A stretch of DNA of 64,000 nucleotides from NCBI RefSeq assembly GCF_003369915.1, contig NC_046676.1, forward strand, positions 15,606,001-15,670,000, in the 5' to 3' direction. The stretch is from Drosophila miranda. Lineage: Eukaryota; Arthropoda; Insecta; Diptera; Drosophilidae. The position numbers and the translations under genes were made by a program. Positions 12,060 through 27,100 of the stretch are shown in pieces; position 1 is the first letter of the stretch; each line of letters starts with the position of its first letter. Under the pieces are notes generated by a model that ran no database searches, was not told where the DNA came from, and was given only the letters and a program-made list of their open reading frames with translations.

Positions 12060-14857
12060 TCATTTTCTTGACAACATTATGTTCATGACAGTGCCACTGT
12101 TAAGCAGCACCCGTTTGGCATCCTTTAGATTGGCATTGGTCAGATCGTAGCCGTCTATCTCAAGCAACTTGTCGTTGAGGCTCAACAGGCGAGCGGCGTT
12201 TGTATTGGGCGTAACGGCACTCACAAAGATGCCCACCTATGAAAGACAACAATTAGAGTTCATTTCGTCTCGTAAACAGAATCGACATGAAAATACTTAC
12301 GTGATTGAGCAGCTCAGCTACTTCAAAGCCCATGCTGTTCTCCCATTTGAGGGTAACCTGCTTGACCGTCGGATTCTTGTGGACGCCAAATATCCAGGTT
12401 GACTTTTTGTGACTTGCTCTGGAAGTGTTGTTGGTGGCCGTGGAGTTCATCGAGTGCTGCGACAAGCTATCATCCAGCTCTTCCTCGTCGTCCTCGGGGC
12501 TCTGCTCCAGATTGCTGACATTGTTTTGGTAGTCCAGCTGTTCGATGGGCTCATCTTCCTGGGCACCGATCGCCGTGGTCTTAAAGTTGCTATTCAGAGC
12601 ATCCTGATAGATCGTTTGCTCCAACTGCTGCTGCTGCTGCTGCTGTTGCTTGCGCTGTCTCATGGACTCGTAGAGATTAAGATCCTCTGGCGTTTTCTTG
12701 GTATATACTCTAGCTATATGGTAGGGTGGCGGCTCTAATCGAGGTGGCGGCACTGCCTGCTGCTGCTGCTGTGGCTGCAAGGGCTGCAATTCGTAGTCCT
12801 GCTCACCGTTCAGATGTGTGGTGGGTAAGGTGTTGGCCTCGACGTACAACTGCTGATAGTGCGCCTCGTAGTTGACCAGGGGCAGGCCGTAGTACTCTTG
12901 TGTAGGAACCGGAAGCTGCTGTGTCGTAGCCGGCTGCTGATAGACACCGTAGATGTGGGCGTTCTCCGGCGCAACGCCGTATATTGCACTTGCCGCGGCC
13001 TGATCCACAACATCTTGCTCGGCATTGGTATGGTCGGTATCACAGTGAACTTGGCCATTGGGCACTACGCGGGCCTCCCTCACCTCATTGGCGTTTGCCG
13101 ACGTCGCTGCTGCCTGGGCTTGCCTAACGTATTTCGCCATTTGGCGCAGCTCCTTGGGATACGGAGTGGGCGATCGCATCAATCGAACCGATCCCGCCAT
13201 CTGGTCCGGCGTTGGTGTTGGCGGTGCAGCTACGTAGCTGGGATAACTGGGCGCCGGCTGCGTTTTAGCATTGCTCAATATGGTGGCCTCCTCGGCAAAG
13301 CAGATGCGCCGCGAAGGACTCGCATGCGGATGCTGCTGATTGGCGTACACAAACTCGTACTGCTCTTGGGCCTGCTGCTGGGCCTGCATACTGTTCATCT
13401 TGAAGGTGACCTGGGGCAGCATGAAGCAGGTCAACTGTGTCTTTGTACTGGCATCCAAGTATTGCAGAGGCACCAGGGGCTGCGACTGATTGTCGCTTAG
13501 CCACAGTGAGGTGAGATTCACTAGGTTCAGCATGGAGACGGGCAGCGCATTGATATAGTTGTTGACCACATTGATGACCTTCAGCTTTCCCAGGTTTCCA
13601 ATGTTTTGGGGCAGCGCGGACAACTGATTGTTGGCCATACTCAAGACACTCAGCTGCTGGCAGCTGCAAAGCTCGTCGGGCAACTGGCGGAGCTGATTCT
13701 CATCGGCGAAGAGAAACCGCAGGCTTCGCAGCATCCCAATGGTGCTGGGCAGGCGGATCAACTTGTTGTGGCTGAGGACCAGCTCCTCCAGCTGCTCCAA
13801 GTAGCTGATGCTATCGGGAAGCTCTGTCAGCCCGTTCGACTCGCACTTGAACGTCACCAGAGACTTCAGCATGCCGACGCTGAAGGGGAATGCTTCCAGG
13901 TTGTTGGAGCAAATTGATAGAACTTCCACATTCCGCCAGTTGCTCAGCTCGCTGGGCAATGTGTCCAGAAGATTGCCATTGGCCTCAAAGTGCTGGAGTT
14001 CGCGCAGTTTACCAATGTTGGCGGACACGCGGCGAATTTGATTGAAGTCGATCCACAGCTCTCGCAAGGATTTCAGCTCCCCAACGACTTCGGGCTGCAA
14101 ATGATTTAAAATTTATGTGGTTCTTAATGAGGTGGCTCTGTGTGTTCACTCACAAGCTCTGTGAACTCATTGCCCCCAATGTCCAGTCGCTGTAGATTCA
14201 CCAGGCGCACCATGGACTTGGGCAGCGTGATGAGATTGTTGAGACGTAGCTCGAGAATCCTCAGATTGACCAGCCGTCCAAAGTTGGCTGGAAGAAACTC
14301 CAGGTACGTTTCGTTCAACAGCAGCTCCTGCAGGGATATGAGCGAGGTAACTGCATCTGGAAGACGTTGTAGGCTGTTGCAACTCAGATCCAGTCGGGTT
14401 AAATGCTTGCAGGCCTTGATTTCATCGGGTACATTTACAATCACTGAAAGGACACAAATATCTATGAGCATCTTTTGGGGGATATAGAGTTCTTATTCTC
14501 GCTCACGATTCCGATTGAGATCCAAATTCTGTAGCTGGCGCAGACTGCCAATGGCCTGGGGTATGCTCTCCAGATTGTTGCTGTTCACGTGGAGCACACG
14601 TAGGCCCTGGCAGTAAAACAGCTGCGGGGGCAATGATTGCAGCTGAAGAAGGCAAAAGGAAGGTTAGCAGGAAGCAGTCTCCAACAAAGTGGCTCTGGAC
14701 TCACCCGGGTGGTGCTCAGGTAGAGCTCCTCCAGCGTCCGCTCGTGCTGCCAAACCTCGGGGAAGTCGGTGAGCGGTGTATTGCTATAGTCCAGCTTGTC
14801 AATTACCTCCTCGTGCTTGAATTTGAAGCAGGGAAAGCATTTGCTCAGGAGCGGCAT
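12060..14857 (-). CDS. Lap1: Lap1: leucine-rich repeat and PDZ (LAP) protein, five exons
   Basis: LAP-family scaffold related to Erbin, Densin-180 and Lano. Coding exons in transcript order: 14857-14705, 14642-14507, 14443-14154, 14094-12301, 12236-12060; all junctions phase correctly, giving 849 residues. The N-terminus, MPLLSKCFPCFKFK, has paired cysteines that could be palmitoylated as in other LAP proteins. About 16 LRRs of the 23-residue type follow (such as LEELVLSHNKLIRLPSTIG) to roughly residue 400. Then comes a long low-complexity linker with two glutamine tracts (near 12625-12650 and 12755-12775). A C-terminal PDZ domain carries the carboxylate-binding loop ENSMGFEV and continues as VGIFVSAVTPNTNAARLLSL across the last intron, ending LSRK. 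A CTTTGCAG-like acceptor near 14917 suggests a 5' UTR intron. Confidence 0.95.
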
Positions 14858-16841
14858 CTTTAGTTGTACATATGTATATTGCTAGTCGTTCGATATTAAG
14901 GCACGGTTCGGGTGGCTGCAAAGGAAGAAGAGCAACTGTCAGATATGTATGTACACACAGCATGCATATATGGTGCGGTAAAGCAGGCTGGCCTAATGGG
15001 GTCGAGCCGAGGGCTTGGCGCATAGCTCACCTATGATTCATCGCCGAAGTTGGAGCACTACTGTGGGTCCTGCTCCATTACATTCCAAAGCCATTGACAT
15101 TCTTCTCTTTTTTCGGCTTGTTATTGTTCTGTCCACCAACACTAACATGCACACTCACACCCACACTGGCATACACAAAAGAGACTTCTTAAGCCTCTCT
15201 TTGTTGCTCTTGTGCAGGCACCTGGCTATGCTTGTGGTTTCCCATAAACTTTCATACTAATTAAATATTATTCGTTTTTTTTTTTAAACCATTTATTGCG
15301 GGTTTATTTAATGTTTTTCACTTAAAACGGCAAGCAGTGTGACCGCGGACTTAGCGACCAAATATACGGTCTCATTTAAAAAATATTCCTTAAATATACT
15401 CACGAATTCAAGTTCTAAATATCGATGCTGTTATTGATTATAAAATTATTGTTATCGATGCTGTTATTGATTATAAAATTGATATCGATTTTTTTATTAT
15501 CGCTGGCTTAGTTCAGAAGTTGACAAATAGATGTCGACAGAAAGTAGCCGTTTGGCTTCAAAAAAAACAAACCCAATACAAAAAAAAAGCTTAGTTTTAA
15601 AAACGCAGTGCATTTGCTAACAAAATTGTTGTACCATTTGCTAATTTAATATTTGTTTTCCACTTCCTGGCTGCGTGCGCGTGTGCTCACTTTTGATAAC
15701 GAAGGTGTGTAAACTTTGCAATAAAGTAAGCAACCAATCAGGGAAAAAAGGCATTTTCGAAGTTTCAAAGTACAAATAGGTTAATGCGAATACCGAATAG
15801 CCGCCATTTAAAGGCCTGCCCGATGCCCCAGCCCACAATAAACTTTGACCGGTCAGTGTCGTCAGGTTTTCATGTGTCGTTGTGAGAAAATTGTACAAAT
15901 AACGGCCACTTTGTTGTTAATTTTTGTATATTTTTTGTTTTTGTGTCGGTGAAGCATTGACGAATTTACACTTCAGACAATTGTTAAACTATACAGCATA
16001 GTGCAAATAGCTACGTAATAAACCACTGACAGGCCAGCTATTTGCAAGAGAAAACATTGTGCGAGACAGTGTGGGTCGGTAAATGAAGGTGGAGATCGGA
16101 GATCTCTCAGTTTCGGTTTAAAAGCTGTACGCTGCAGTTGATTCCCTTTCCGCCGGATAAGTCGTTGTGAGTGGATATGGATTGGATTGTGAATGGATTA
16201 TGGTTCCGTATTGCACCGAAATGTTGATTAAAGTGCGTCCCACTGAGGTTCCTAAATACATATACCGTAATCTCGCCTATTGCATAAATTGGATCCAATG
16301 CCCACTGCTGTTTTTCCCACAGTTTACCTAGTGGATTCGCCTTGTTAGTTAGCCCCCCATAACGGTTCGATTTACATGAAAAATTAACAAACATCTGCTA
16401 TGGCTTTCACAACCAATTATCACCGTTCCGCGGCATTCTGTATATACCACACATATCTTTAAAATAGTTCTCGTAGGACGACATATAAAATTAAAGCCAC
16501 CTGTCGGTCTCCATTTCATTGAAATAACTATTCCATGATTCAAACTGGCACACGCACCATAAAGACGATAGCAATGCGATACGGAAACGGGTAGTACAAC
16601 CCCCAAGCCGAATCCACCCCCACTTGGGCGGACACACATACGTACATACATATATCAGGCTCTCCCTGGGCTCTTGTCAGGGCAGGTTCATCCCCAATAA
16701 GAAAGAGAGCAGTGTAAGAGAGCGAATCGGTTTGAAATCGGTTTTATTGCATCTTTTCTGTAATTCTAATGAGTCTTCAGTAATGTCTTCTGGGACTTTT
16801 TCTCCCACGGAAGATCTTGATTAATTTTGATTTGAACACCA
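14858..16841. other. Spacer upstream of Lap1
   Basis: Holds the Lap1 5' UTR and promoter and the 3' flank of the small lysine-rich ORF. Apart from the TATCG cluster at 15418-15500 I see no structured feature. Open frames at 15641-15898 (-) and 16349-16651 (-) lack coding composition or recognisable domains. Confidence 0.5.
15418..15500. promoter_or_regulatory. Cluster of TATCG/ATCGAT sites (DRE/BEAF-32-like) with a 33-bp direct repeat
   Basis: A 27-base unit beginning ATCGATGCTGTTATTGATTA occurs at 15421-15447 and again, unchanged, at 15454-15480 (period 33). With flanking sequence this gives three ATCGAT palindromes plus TTATCGCT in about 85 bp. ATCGAT within TATCGATA is the core of the DREF site, and CGATA/TATCG that of BEAF-32, both common at fly housekeeping promoters and domain borders. 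Position between Lap1 and the small ORF fits such a role, but occupancy is inference. Confidence 0.4.
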
Positions 16842-17006
16842 CTACTTCTTCGTGCCCTTGCCCTTCTTAGAGCCCTTCGACTGCTTCACTGGTGACGTCT
16901 CCGATGCTGATGCAGTGGAGGTGGCCAGTGCCGGCTCGGTACTGGGGGCTTTCTCTTGGGCCCCCTTTTTGGAGCTCTTGGCCGAATCTTTCTTCTTGGA
17001 CGGCAT
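16842..17006 (-). CDS. Small lysine/serine-rich protein, 54 residues, unrecognised
   Basis: Minus-strand ORF, ATG at 17006 to TAG at 16842. It starts MPSKKKDSAKSSKKG, has a low-charge Ala/Ser/Thr middle, and ends KQSKGSKKGKGTKK, so it is bracketed by two basic clusters resembling nuclear localisation signals or nucleic-acid-binding tails. Support for a real gene: GC-rich coding-like composition ending sharply at the stop; CCATTGCAG, a plausible splice acceptor, immediately before the ATG, suggesting a 5' UTR intron; AATAAA on the minus strand at 16748-16743, 94 bases beyond the stop. No signal peptide or membrane segment. I do not recognise a family and assign no function. Confidence 0.55.
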   Translation of the reverse strand: MPSKKKDSAKSSKKGAQEKAPSTEPALATSTASASETSPVKQSKGSKKGKGTKK

Positions 17007-17360
17007 GCTGCAATGGATAGACTATGAATTTTTGCGTTGAAACAATAGTTATTTTTGATTTTTTATACCTTCAACTAATTTTGAAAAATGAAAAAAAAAC
17101 TTTTTGTTTTCGTAAAACCGATAGCACAAAAATTGATGTGTAGCTCTCGGAATTTAGGCAAGAACTGATTTTACAAATGCTAATGATTATGCTTCTTAGA
17201 AACATACTAGTTCAGGATTGCTTTGTTTTGGATTTTCTTTTGAATCCGAACCGTTTCGTGAATCGGTTGACGACTGAAATTAATTCAACCGCCGCCCTCA
17301 TTTGGCGCCTGCCACGGGGGGCTGCTACTCTCCAGCCTTGCGCAGTGGGACTTTTGCTCT

Positions 17361-17394
<34 letters not shown>

Positions 17395-17781
17395 GTGTTT
17401 CCGGGTCCGTGCGACCAATGCTTCCATTTTCCTGCATTTGTGAAAACGAAGCCAAAGAGCGTGCACCAAGACCTAGGGCCGCCAAAGTTTTCTAGTGCAA
17501 TTTCTGTTTAAGTAATTTTAGTTATTAGCGCAAAAGTACAACTAATTTTGAAAACCAAGCAATCATAGGCGCACAATACCTAATAGATAAATCATTTTAC
17601 AACAAAAACAAGCAGGCGACGTTTATTCCGACATCACGCTACGTCGAATAAAACATAATATCGATTTTGGGCTCACGTGAAAGCCGGATAGCGTTTTCAA
17701 AACTCCGACGGGCTGTGCGATATCTGTCTGAAAGTATTATAAATAAACTACGCCAAGTGCAATAAACTTGAAAAGAGAATA
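17007..17781. other. Divergent promoter region between the small ORF and ADPS
   Basis: Contains a (CT)n microsatellite at 17365-17392 and a TATCGAT (DRE-like) site at 17659-17665, about 120 bases upstream of the ADPS start codon. I see no TATA box near ADPS, in keeping with a housekeeping-type promoter. No coding frame is supported. Confidence 0.5.
17365..17392. repeat. (CT)n microsatellite
   Basis: About 14 uninterrupted CT dinucleotides, flanked by CCCA and ATGTG. Confidence 0.9.
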
Positions 17782-20240
<2,459 letters not shown>

Positions 20241-20779
20241 AGAATTGTTCGTAGAGTTGTGTCCTTAGTCCTTAGTCCTTGTACTATTCTGAATCCCATC
20301 ACTGATTTCCTATTAGCTTTTGTGGTTTGTGTTATTTTTGTAACGGGCTCATGTTTTCAATGGGTTTTTATAAATAAATGGAATATTTGTAACTTGTAGA
20401 TCGGGTGCACTGAGAGAAACTACAAATTGTCCTCGCCCGAGATGCGTCTGCAGAGATTGTCATTGATAAATATCGTTTTTACCAGTGCAGGCTCTGCAGG
20501 AGACGCTCACTTTAGCCAGTTCCAGACATGGCCAATCCCCATGTGTGTGTGCGTGTCGTGGCTTCAGACCAAATTCAAATTGTCGATCATTGTCTTCTCA
20601 TCTGCTCATCGAAGTCATTTGCGGCTGACGGAGCAGCGTCCGCGTCAGGAGATCAAATGTCATCAAGTTGTCAACTTCGTTAGCATGCCACAAGGCACAA
20701 GCAAGCAGGCAGCAAGCGGCATGCAGCATTCAGCATCTCCCTCTTGGCGCACTCCCTGGAACATGGCTAATGGGAATGT

Positions 20780-20820
20780 GGCAGGCAGGCAGGCAGGCAG
20801 GCAGGCAAGCAGGCAGGCAG
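20780..20820. repeat. (GGCA)n tandem repeat
   Basis: About ten GGCA units with one GCAA interruption. A similar run occurs at 30953-30985. Confidence 0.9.
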
Positions 20821-23800
20821 CTGCTTATTGATGGTCGGAGAGGAGTCGTCGTCGACTGTCTGGGCTTGTTACCCTGGCCAGTGGGTATCCATGTCCATGT
20901 GCATGGCCCCTAAGCGCCTTTTGGACACGCAAATACACACATACGTACTATACATGGGAGGACTATAAATAAAGATTACAATCAACCAAAAGTTGGCCAA
21001 AAGGAGTCCCGTCTAAGCCACGGGACAGCCGCCTGGAAATTGTCAGCAATTAACCCGCGGGTCAGTCGCAGTCGCATTCGCAGTCCTTCCCGCCGTGATT
21101 TATGCCCCCAAGCAGCCTTAAAGTCACACACAATCCAGGCAGGCCAAGAGAGAGTACGATAGAGAGAGGGAGGGAGAGAGCAGATAAATGCCATCCTGAC
21201 ACATTCTCAGAGAATAAAACAAAGTCGGATGCGGCCTGATGGATTTGCTACCTAAGTGGAAGAGGGAGGGAGATGTGCATACCTCATTTGCATGGAGTGA
21301 TCTGCAGAGAGAGGGAGAGAGAGATCCGTTCTGTTGCATCCAAGGTGTATTTAAACCAGGTGAGGCAGTCAAGAGTTTGGCATACGCCCAGAGAAATGTA
21401 TTAGACAAAATAGCAAACAATTAAATAACTCATTCGATTCGCGAGAGCACTCTCAGGAAATGCCATACCTCCTATTAACACACTTTGTATGCAATGAAGA
21501 AATTCCGAAGAGAACACAATGCCTTGCTCTTACCAACAACAACAACAGCAGCGTTTAAGCCAAGCTAACCCATTAAAGCCGTCTGCCCACGCTCGGCTGA
21601 CGTCGCCGTCGCCGGCGCTGCCTTGTTTTCCGTTGCCTCGGCAGCGGGCCGAGTCGCACCTGGCGCTCAGTCGCAACTTTGGCGACCGAGCAACAACATC
21701 ACGTCGCAGGAAACGAACCACTCGCGTGACAGTGCCACAGAAATTGTATTTTTTTTTATTAGAACTGTTCTGCGAGAGAGAGAGCGACAGCGAGAGCGTG
21801 CAGTAAGTGTGAGAGCAACTCCGAAAGAAAGAGATCTCCTCCCAGCTTCAGTCGACGGCACCACTTCTCTTGTTCGTGCTGCATTTGCTCTTCGTATGTG
21901 TTGCCTGCAACATCGTGGCGCGGCTTTCGATTTCCTATTATTTTTTTTTTCCGTTGCATTCGTCTGTAAACGTGCGTGCGTGTGTGTGTTGTGGGAAAAA
22001 TGCAACAAATTATATGGCTGCTGGTTTTTGTTTTTTTTTTTGTTAATTAAAAACGTTTTGTCGCTTGTAATTGAGCCTCTAATGGGCCGCAAAAACAGTG
22101 AAACAGGTGCGTGAGCATCAGCCAAAACGAGTCTACGCTAAAGCGAGTCACTCAAGAAAAAACAATCAGAAAACATAGCAAATAAATCCATTAAAAGTGC
22201 ATTAGAAATATGATCAACCTTTCCACCACGTCCCAGAGAGAGACAGGCATTCTAGCGGCCTTTCATCAGTCAACCCATCAGTCAGGCACTCATTCACTTT
22301 GTCAGTTTTAATGCACCTGCCATGACTCGTCATAAGCCAGAGATGCCCCTTAATGCGTCTCGAACTCTCGAGCGAACCGGCCTTTGGAGTCATTAAAAAG
22401 AAACAATTTCGCACTAAAAATTCAACCCACATGGTCGGGTCGCTCGAGTGTTTTATAAGAGTATCCAACCATAAACCGATCTCAAAAAGAGCATAATAAT
22501 AAAATCAGGCAAAAGGCAGAGACATTTGGTTGGGGCTTTGCTTTTGACCAATTTAAGTTTTCGTGGCTGCAACGCCAACGCAAAATTCTCAGTTGCGATA
22601 TTTGGTTTATGAGCTCTGGCGGCTTGTGTGGGCTTATTGGGGAAGGCTTTAAATTTGGGCTTAGTACTGGTGGCCTTGGAATGCCTCAGAGGAAACCGCT
22701 TTTGGGTGGATTTGTGGATTTTGAATGCATATCAGTTGGAAATTCCTCAAAATATTCCAACAGGCAGAATTCTCATGCTCAGCGAAGAGCATTCTCATAT
22801 ATCGCCCCCAACTGCTTTGTAACTTTAGAAATTCCAAGAATAACCATCCGTGAGCGGGCAATATCAAATCTACCCATTCCCCCTCACCTTTTGCATACTT
22901 GTACGCGTCATGACAACTCTAGACAGGGATTATAGAAACGTGTCTTTAATGTATCCCATAGATGTTTGAGCTGCTCATCAGTTTGACGTTGAACAAATGT
23001 TAGCCTGCACGTTCAGCATAAATGAGGCATTAAGCCACAATTGCCAATGAACCCCAACAACAGAATCGGAGGCAAGTGCAGTCAAGGCGGGCTTAATTAA
23101 CATGCAACTGGCAACGTTCCCGTCAGCAACAACAACAACCTAACGACAACAACACGTTGGAAAAAAGTGCTATCCCAAGCTATCAAAAAGCGAAAAAAGG
23201 TTTCCCTTTTGGTTTTTTGCGCTGTGTGTTTTGGCTAGAAGGTGACGAAGACGTCGAGCAGTCTTTGTTTTGCCCATTACAAGACTAATGATGCTGGGGC
23301 CGCATGCAAGGCCTGCGCCCTGCAGCTGTTAATTAAACTGCAACGGCAAAACAGAGGAAGAGGAGGAAGAACTGCAGCATCCAAAAGCAATTACGGTAGC
23401 AGAGGCAGAGATACAGACAGTGGCAGAGACAGCGGCAGCGGCAGTAGAAACAACAAGCATCAACGGCAGACGCCACAGCAACAAATAAAGCAACATGTAA
23501 GTACAGACAAACACACAAAATTATGAGAGTTAAGATTTCTAGATCAAAAATTCCAATGAAATCGTCCCTTTCCTTCTTGAGCTCCATGGAATAGGTCTAG
23601 CCACCCCTTTTGCTGAGTGCCTCAGAGTGCTGCTGCCTCTGGACTTTCTTTCAGGCTGCTGCCAAAGCAGGAGCTGTGACAAAAGCAGCAGCAGCGGCAG
23701 CAACAGTAGCAGCCTCCCCATCGACTTTCTAAGCCAGTTGCCAATTTGGTGCATTTCGCCGATTTGGCAAGAGTCAGGAAAACTGGCCAAACCTAAAACA

Positions 23801-24108
23801 GGCAACAGGCAACAGGCTACTGGCAACAGGCAACTGGCAACTGGCAGTGCAAACAGCCATGGACAGTGGCTGTCGTCAATTGTTTACCGGGTCCCCGCCA
23901 CTGAGAAGACGACTGCAGACCGAAGACCGGGGACCAAAGATTGCAGACGCCAGACAAAGATGCAGTCGTAGTTCCAGGTCCACGTCGAAGTCGAAGACTG
24001 GGTCGCGTGTTTGACACAAATGCCGCGAATAGTTTTGAAGGCGGTTTGGCCTCACTGCGACTTATGGTCAAAACCACCGCTGACTTGTGCAAACAAGAAG
24101 TGTGTGTT

Positions 24109-24138
24109 CGTCTGTCCGTCCGTCTGTCCGTCTGTCTG
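24109..24138. repeat. (GTCY)n run
   Basis: Seven or so GTCT/GTCC tetramers (TCTGTCCGTCCGTCTGTCCG). This is the tetramer found inside mini-me/DINE-1 elements, but I see no other element sequence around this run, so it may be an independent microsatellite. Confidence 0.6.
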
Positions 24139-27100
24139 GGTGTGTACATATCTGTGTGCCGGCTGCGACTTCCTGTGACTCTGCTGATTGCGTTTTAATA
24201 AGCCGCCGAGAGTAGCTCCGAGATACTTTTCAGCGGACCAATGTTGCATGTTTGCTTAAAGTAGCCGCTCAGCAGACGCCCAAAGAACCAATAATCAGGC
24301 AACGACAAGAGCACGCAAACTATGCCATGGGGCTGGGCATTTGACTCGCGTGCCATTCCAGGCAAACGGTGGGTCACCATGGGTTAAAGTTGCTCGTGTT
24401 GGCCCCCAGGCTATCTGCCCACAGAAATCTCTTTTCGATTGTCTTTTTTCATTCATTGAACTCGAGGCGTATTTAATGAGTACTTCCAATCTCATCAGAG
24501 ATGGTCTTGAAGTCAGCTGGAATAAAATACCTTTCTTTGTCCATGGACTTGTCTTCTATTCTTTGAAAATTCCTAAACTACATGCTTGGATATGCATAAA
24601 TAATTACCAGTGAAGTACGAATTGTTTAGAGGTAATCAATAAAAAAACAAAACTTTGGATAATAGTTCTACAAAATCGAACATCCATAAATTCCTTGCTG
24701 ATGGATTAATGAAACCTTTTGAGGCCATCATTAGGTCTGCATAATACAATAATCGCTGTATCCGTAGATCGATCACCCAGCCCAATGGAAACAATGGGAA
24801 AACTTTTATTGTCCAGCAGCAACAATTTCCATTCCATTATCTGGCCATTGTGCGGCGGCGGCGGCTTTGAAGCCAAGATCCATGGAATCGGGCTTGTGGT
24901 TGTTCCGACTCCCGCTTGGGGCATTCGTATTTGCCATTTGGCAATTTGTCGTTGAAATACGGCAAGTGTTCGAGTGTCGGACGGACTGAGATGCCAGGCA
25001 TGCTCGTAAGTGGCCAAGTATCTTTTATCCATAAGCCGGGCCACACTGTTGCAGCGGCGCATTGCCTAAGATCGATTGATTTCGGTTCGTAATAGGCTTA
25101 AAGTGGTTGGGAAATGCAGCCGCTTGAAGTCCATTGAAGTCCATTCATAAGCCATTGGCCACGCCTCGTTATGGTGACCCTCAGACACATGAACTTGGTT
25201 AATAAAATAAGCAAACAAATAAAAGCGAGCTCAAAAAACAACACGCACTCAACAAGACAGCCAATAAATGTCCGACAGTGCAAAAAGGCCATAATAATAA
25301 ACGTAAATAGACACACAAAAAAGCCACCGACTTAATGCTAACAAATTTGAGGCAACAACAGCTGCTGCAGCAACAAGTTGGCCAAGTTTTTGCTTTGTTT
25401 TAGTGGCACTCATTAGCCAAGTTATGAACACCATTCAGAAGCTACACAGTAGCTGCAAAAACAAACAACTAAAGATTCGAGCACGGCGAAATATGGTTAA
25501 AACGTTTTAAGTCGAATGCAGCCCCAACACTGCCGGCCAGAAGTGCTCGCATGTGTGCCTGCAAAGGTTCAGCTCCACCATTGTACAAAAACTGTTGGCT
25601 TGCAGTGTAGCTGAAATTTGATGCGTTTCTATTAGTGTTTTGCCGGCGTTTTGGGCCGCCCCGTTCCCATGGCCCACCCAATCGAGTGTTCCCAACGCAC
25701 AAACACACGTTCTCCTGCAATCAATTAAACGAAATCTGATCTGATCCGATCTGTGGGCTCGCTGTGGGCTTTGGGGTTTGGGGCTCTCTAATACCCCAAC
25801 AAACACCAATTGTTAGACCACAAAGTTGCACGAGTCGTGTCGCTGGCGAAAGAGAATTGGTTTCTCATTTTCATTGTGCTGTTGCTTTTTTTTGTGTTTT
25901 TGGTTTCTCATTTTTTGTGGCATTGTTTGAGCGATTTGTTTGAATTTCGCCGCCCGACACAGTCTGGCTTGGGGTCTTGCAGAAGATGCCTCGCCAGCTT
26001 TTTGGGTATTTTTTCAACATTTTGTTCGAGCTGTGTGGCTTGGCATTTTATCCCAGTCACGCTGCAAGTTATTTGCGCCGTCTCTGGTCTGAGGTCGTGC
26101 AGGGACCAAGTTCTGTCTTCTCTGTTATTATGCCAGCCGGTTTCATCGTCATAAAGGGGCTCAAAAGAAAGAAAAAAAACCGGAACACTAGCTGCAGGGG
26201 TCGAAGCGTTGTATACCCTCAAAGATCCATTGTTTCCAAGGAAGCTTTTCTGTGTTTGATGAGAGCAGAAGAGTCTTAGAATCCTAGTTGTGTTCGAAAT
26301 AGTATCAGCAATTGGCACTCCTGCCAAATTTCTCTACATATATCTGTTCAAAATCGTTGTATCCTCTGTTAGGGTATAGGAAAGAACCCGAAATGAAAAC
26401 GTCTTGGGTCTGCACTTTTTTGTTGGGTAATCCGAGCTCTGAGCCTTTTGATTTATGCAGTTGCATTCTCTACTCTTTCGAGAGGGTATTCCTTAGGAGA
26501 GGGTTCTACTCGCATCAGGTTGGGAGGTGGAACTGTCATGACATCATGATTGATTTGAGAGCCACAGGAATAGTAGATTTTAATTAAATTTTGGAACAAT
26601 TTATCTAAATTCAAGATGAAGAGCATTTGCTGTTCTTCTTTAGAAACATTGCCGTGAGTTTTACTCCAAGATATTGCATGCTCCACTCGATGCCCCGCAC
26701 TTGTTGAATTTTGATATCTGGTGGGAAAACTTTGCTAAATTGGTTGGCCAAAGAATCTTCTGGCAGCTGCTTTGGGGCGACTCTCCCAGTATCGAATTAT
26801 TCACCGCTCGTTTTGTTTTGACTAAAAAGTAAGTCAAAAGCTCGTTATGCAGGCAGCCAGCGTCACGGAGATCTGTGTGCCGTGCCTGCAATTTGCAAGT
26901 AATTCAAGCCGCGTCGAATGGCCTTTTGTGCGTTTCATATTTTCGGCGATGAATGAAATCGGCTCTCGACTGAGCGCCAACCTTGCGAATGCTCGCCAGA
27001 GCTTCCGCTGCCGGGGACCGTGTCTATTATGTGTCTCTGTCCAATTGTATGTACAATAATTTGTACAACAGCAAATCGTGGCCACTCCAATGGAGCAGGC

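Noticed and set aside
12859-13500. 213-codon + strand open frame
   Set aside because: Lies wholly antisense to the Lap1 coding exon; its composition is the shadow of Lap1 codons and no domain is recognisable.
20780-20820. GGCA array considered as a CRISPR-like or regulatory repeat
   Set aside because: It is a simple tetranucleotide microsatellite without spacers, in an animal genome.
21519-22125. Open frames on both strands (up to 163 codons)
   Set aside because: Driven by GA- and T-rich simple sequence; more like a 5' UTR or promoter area than protein-coding.
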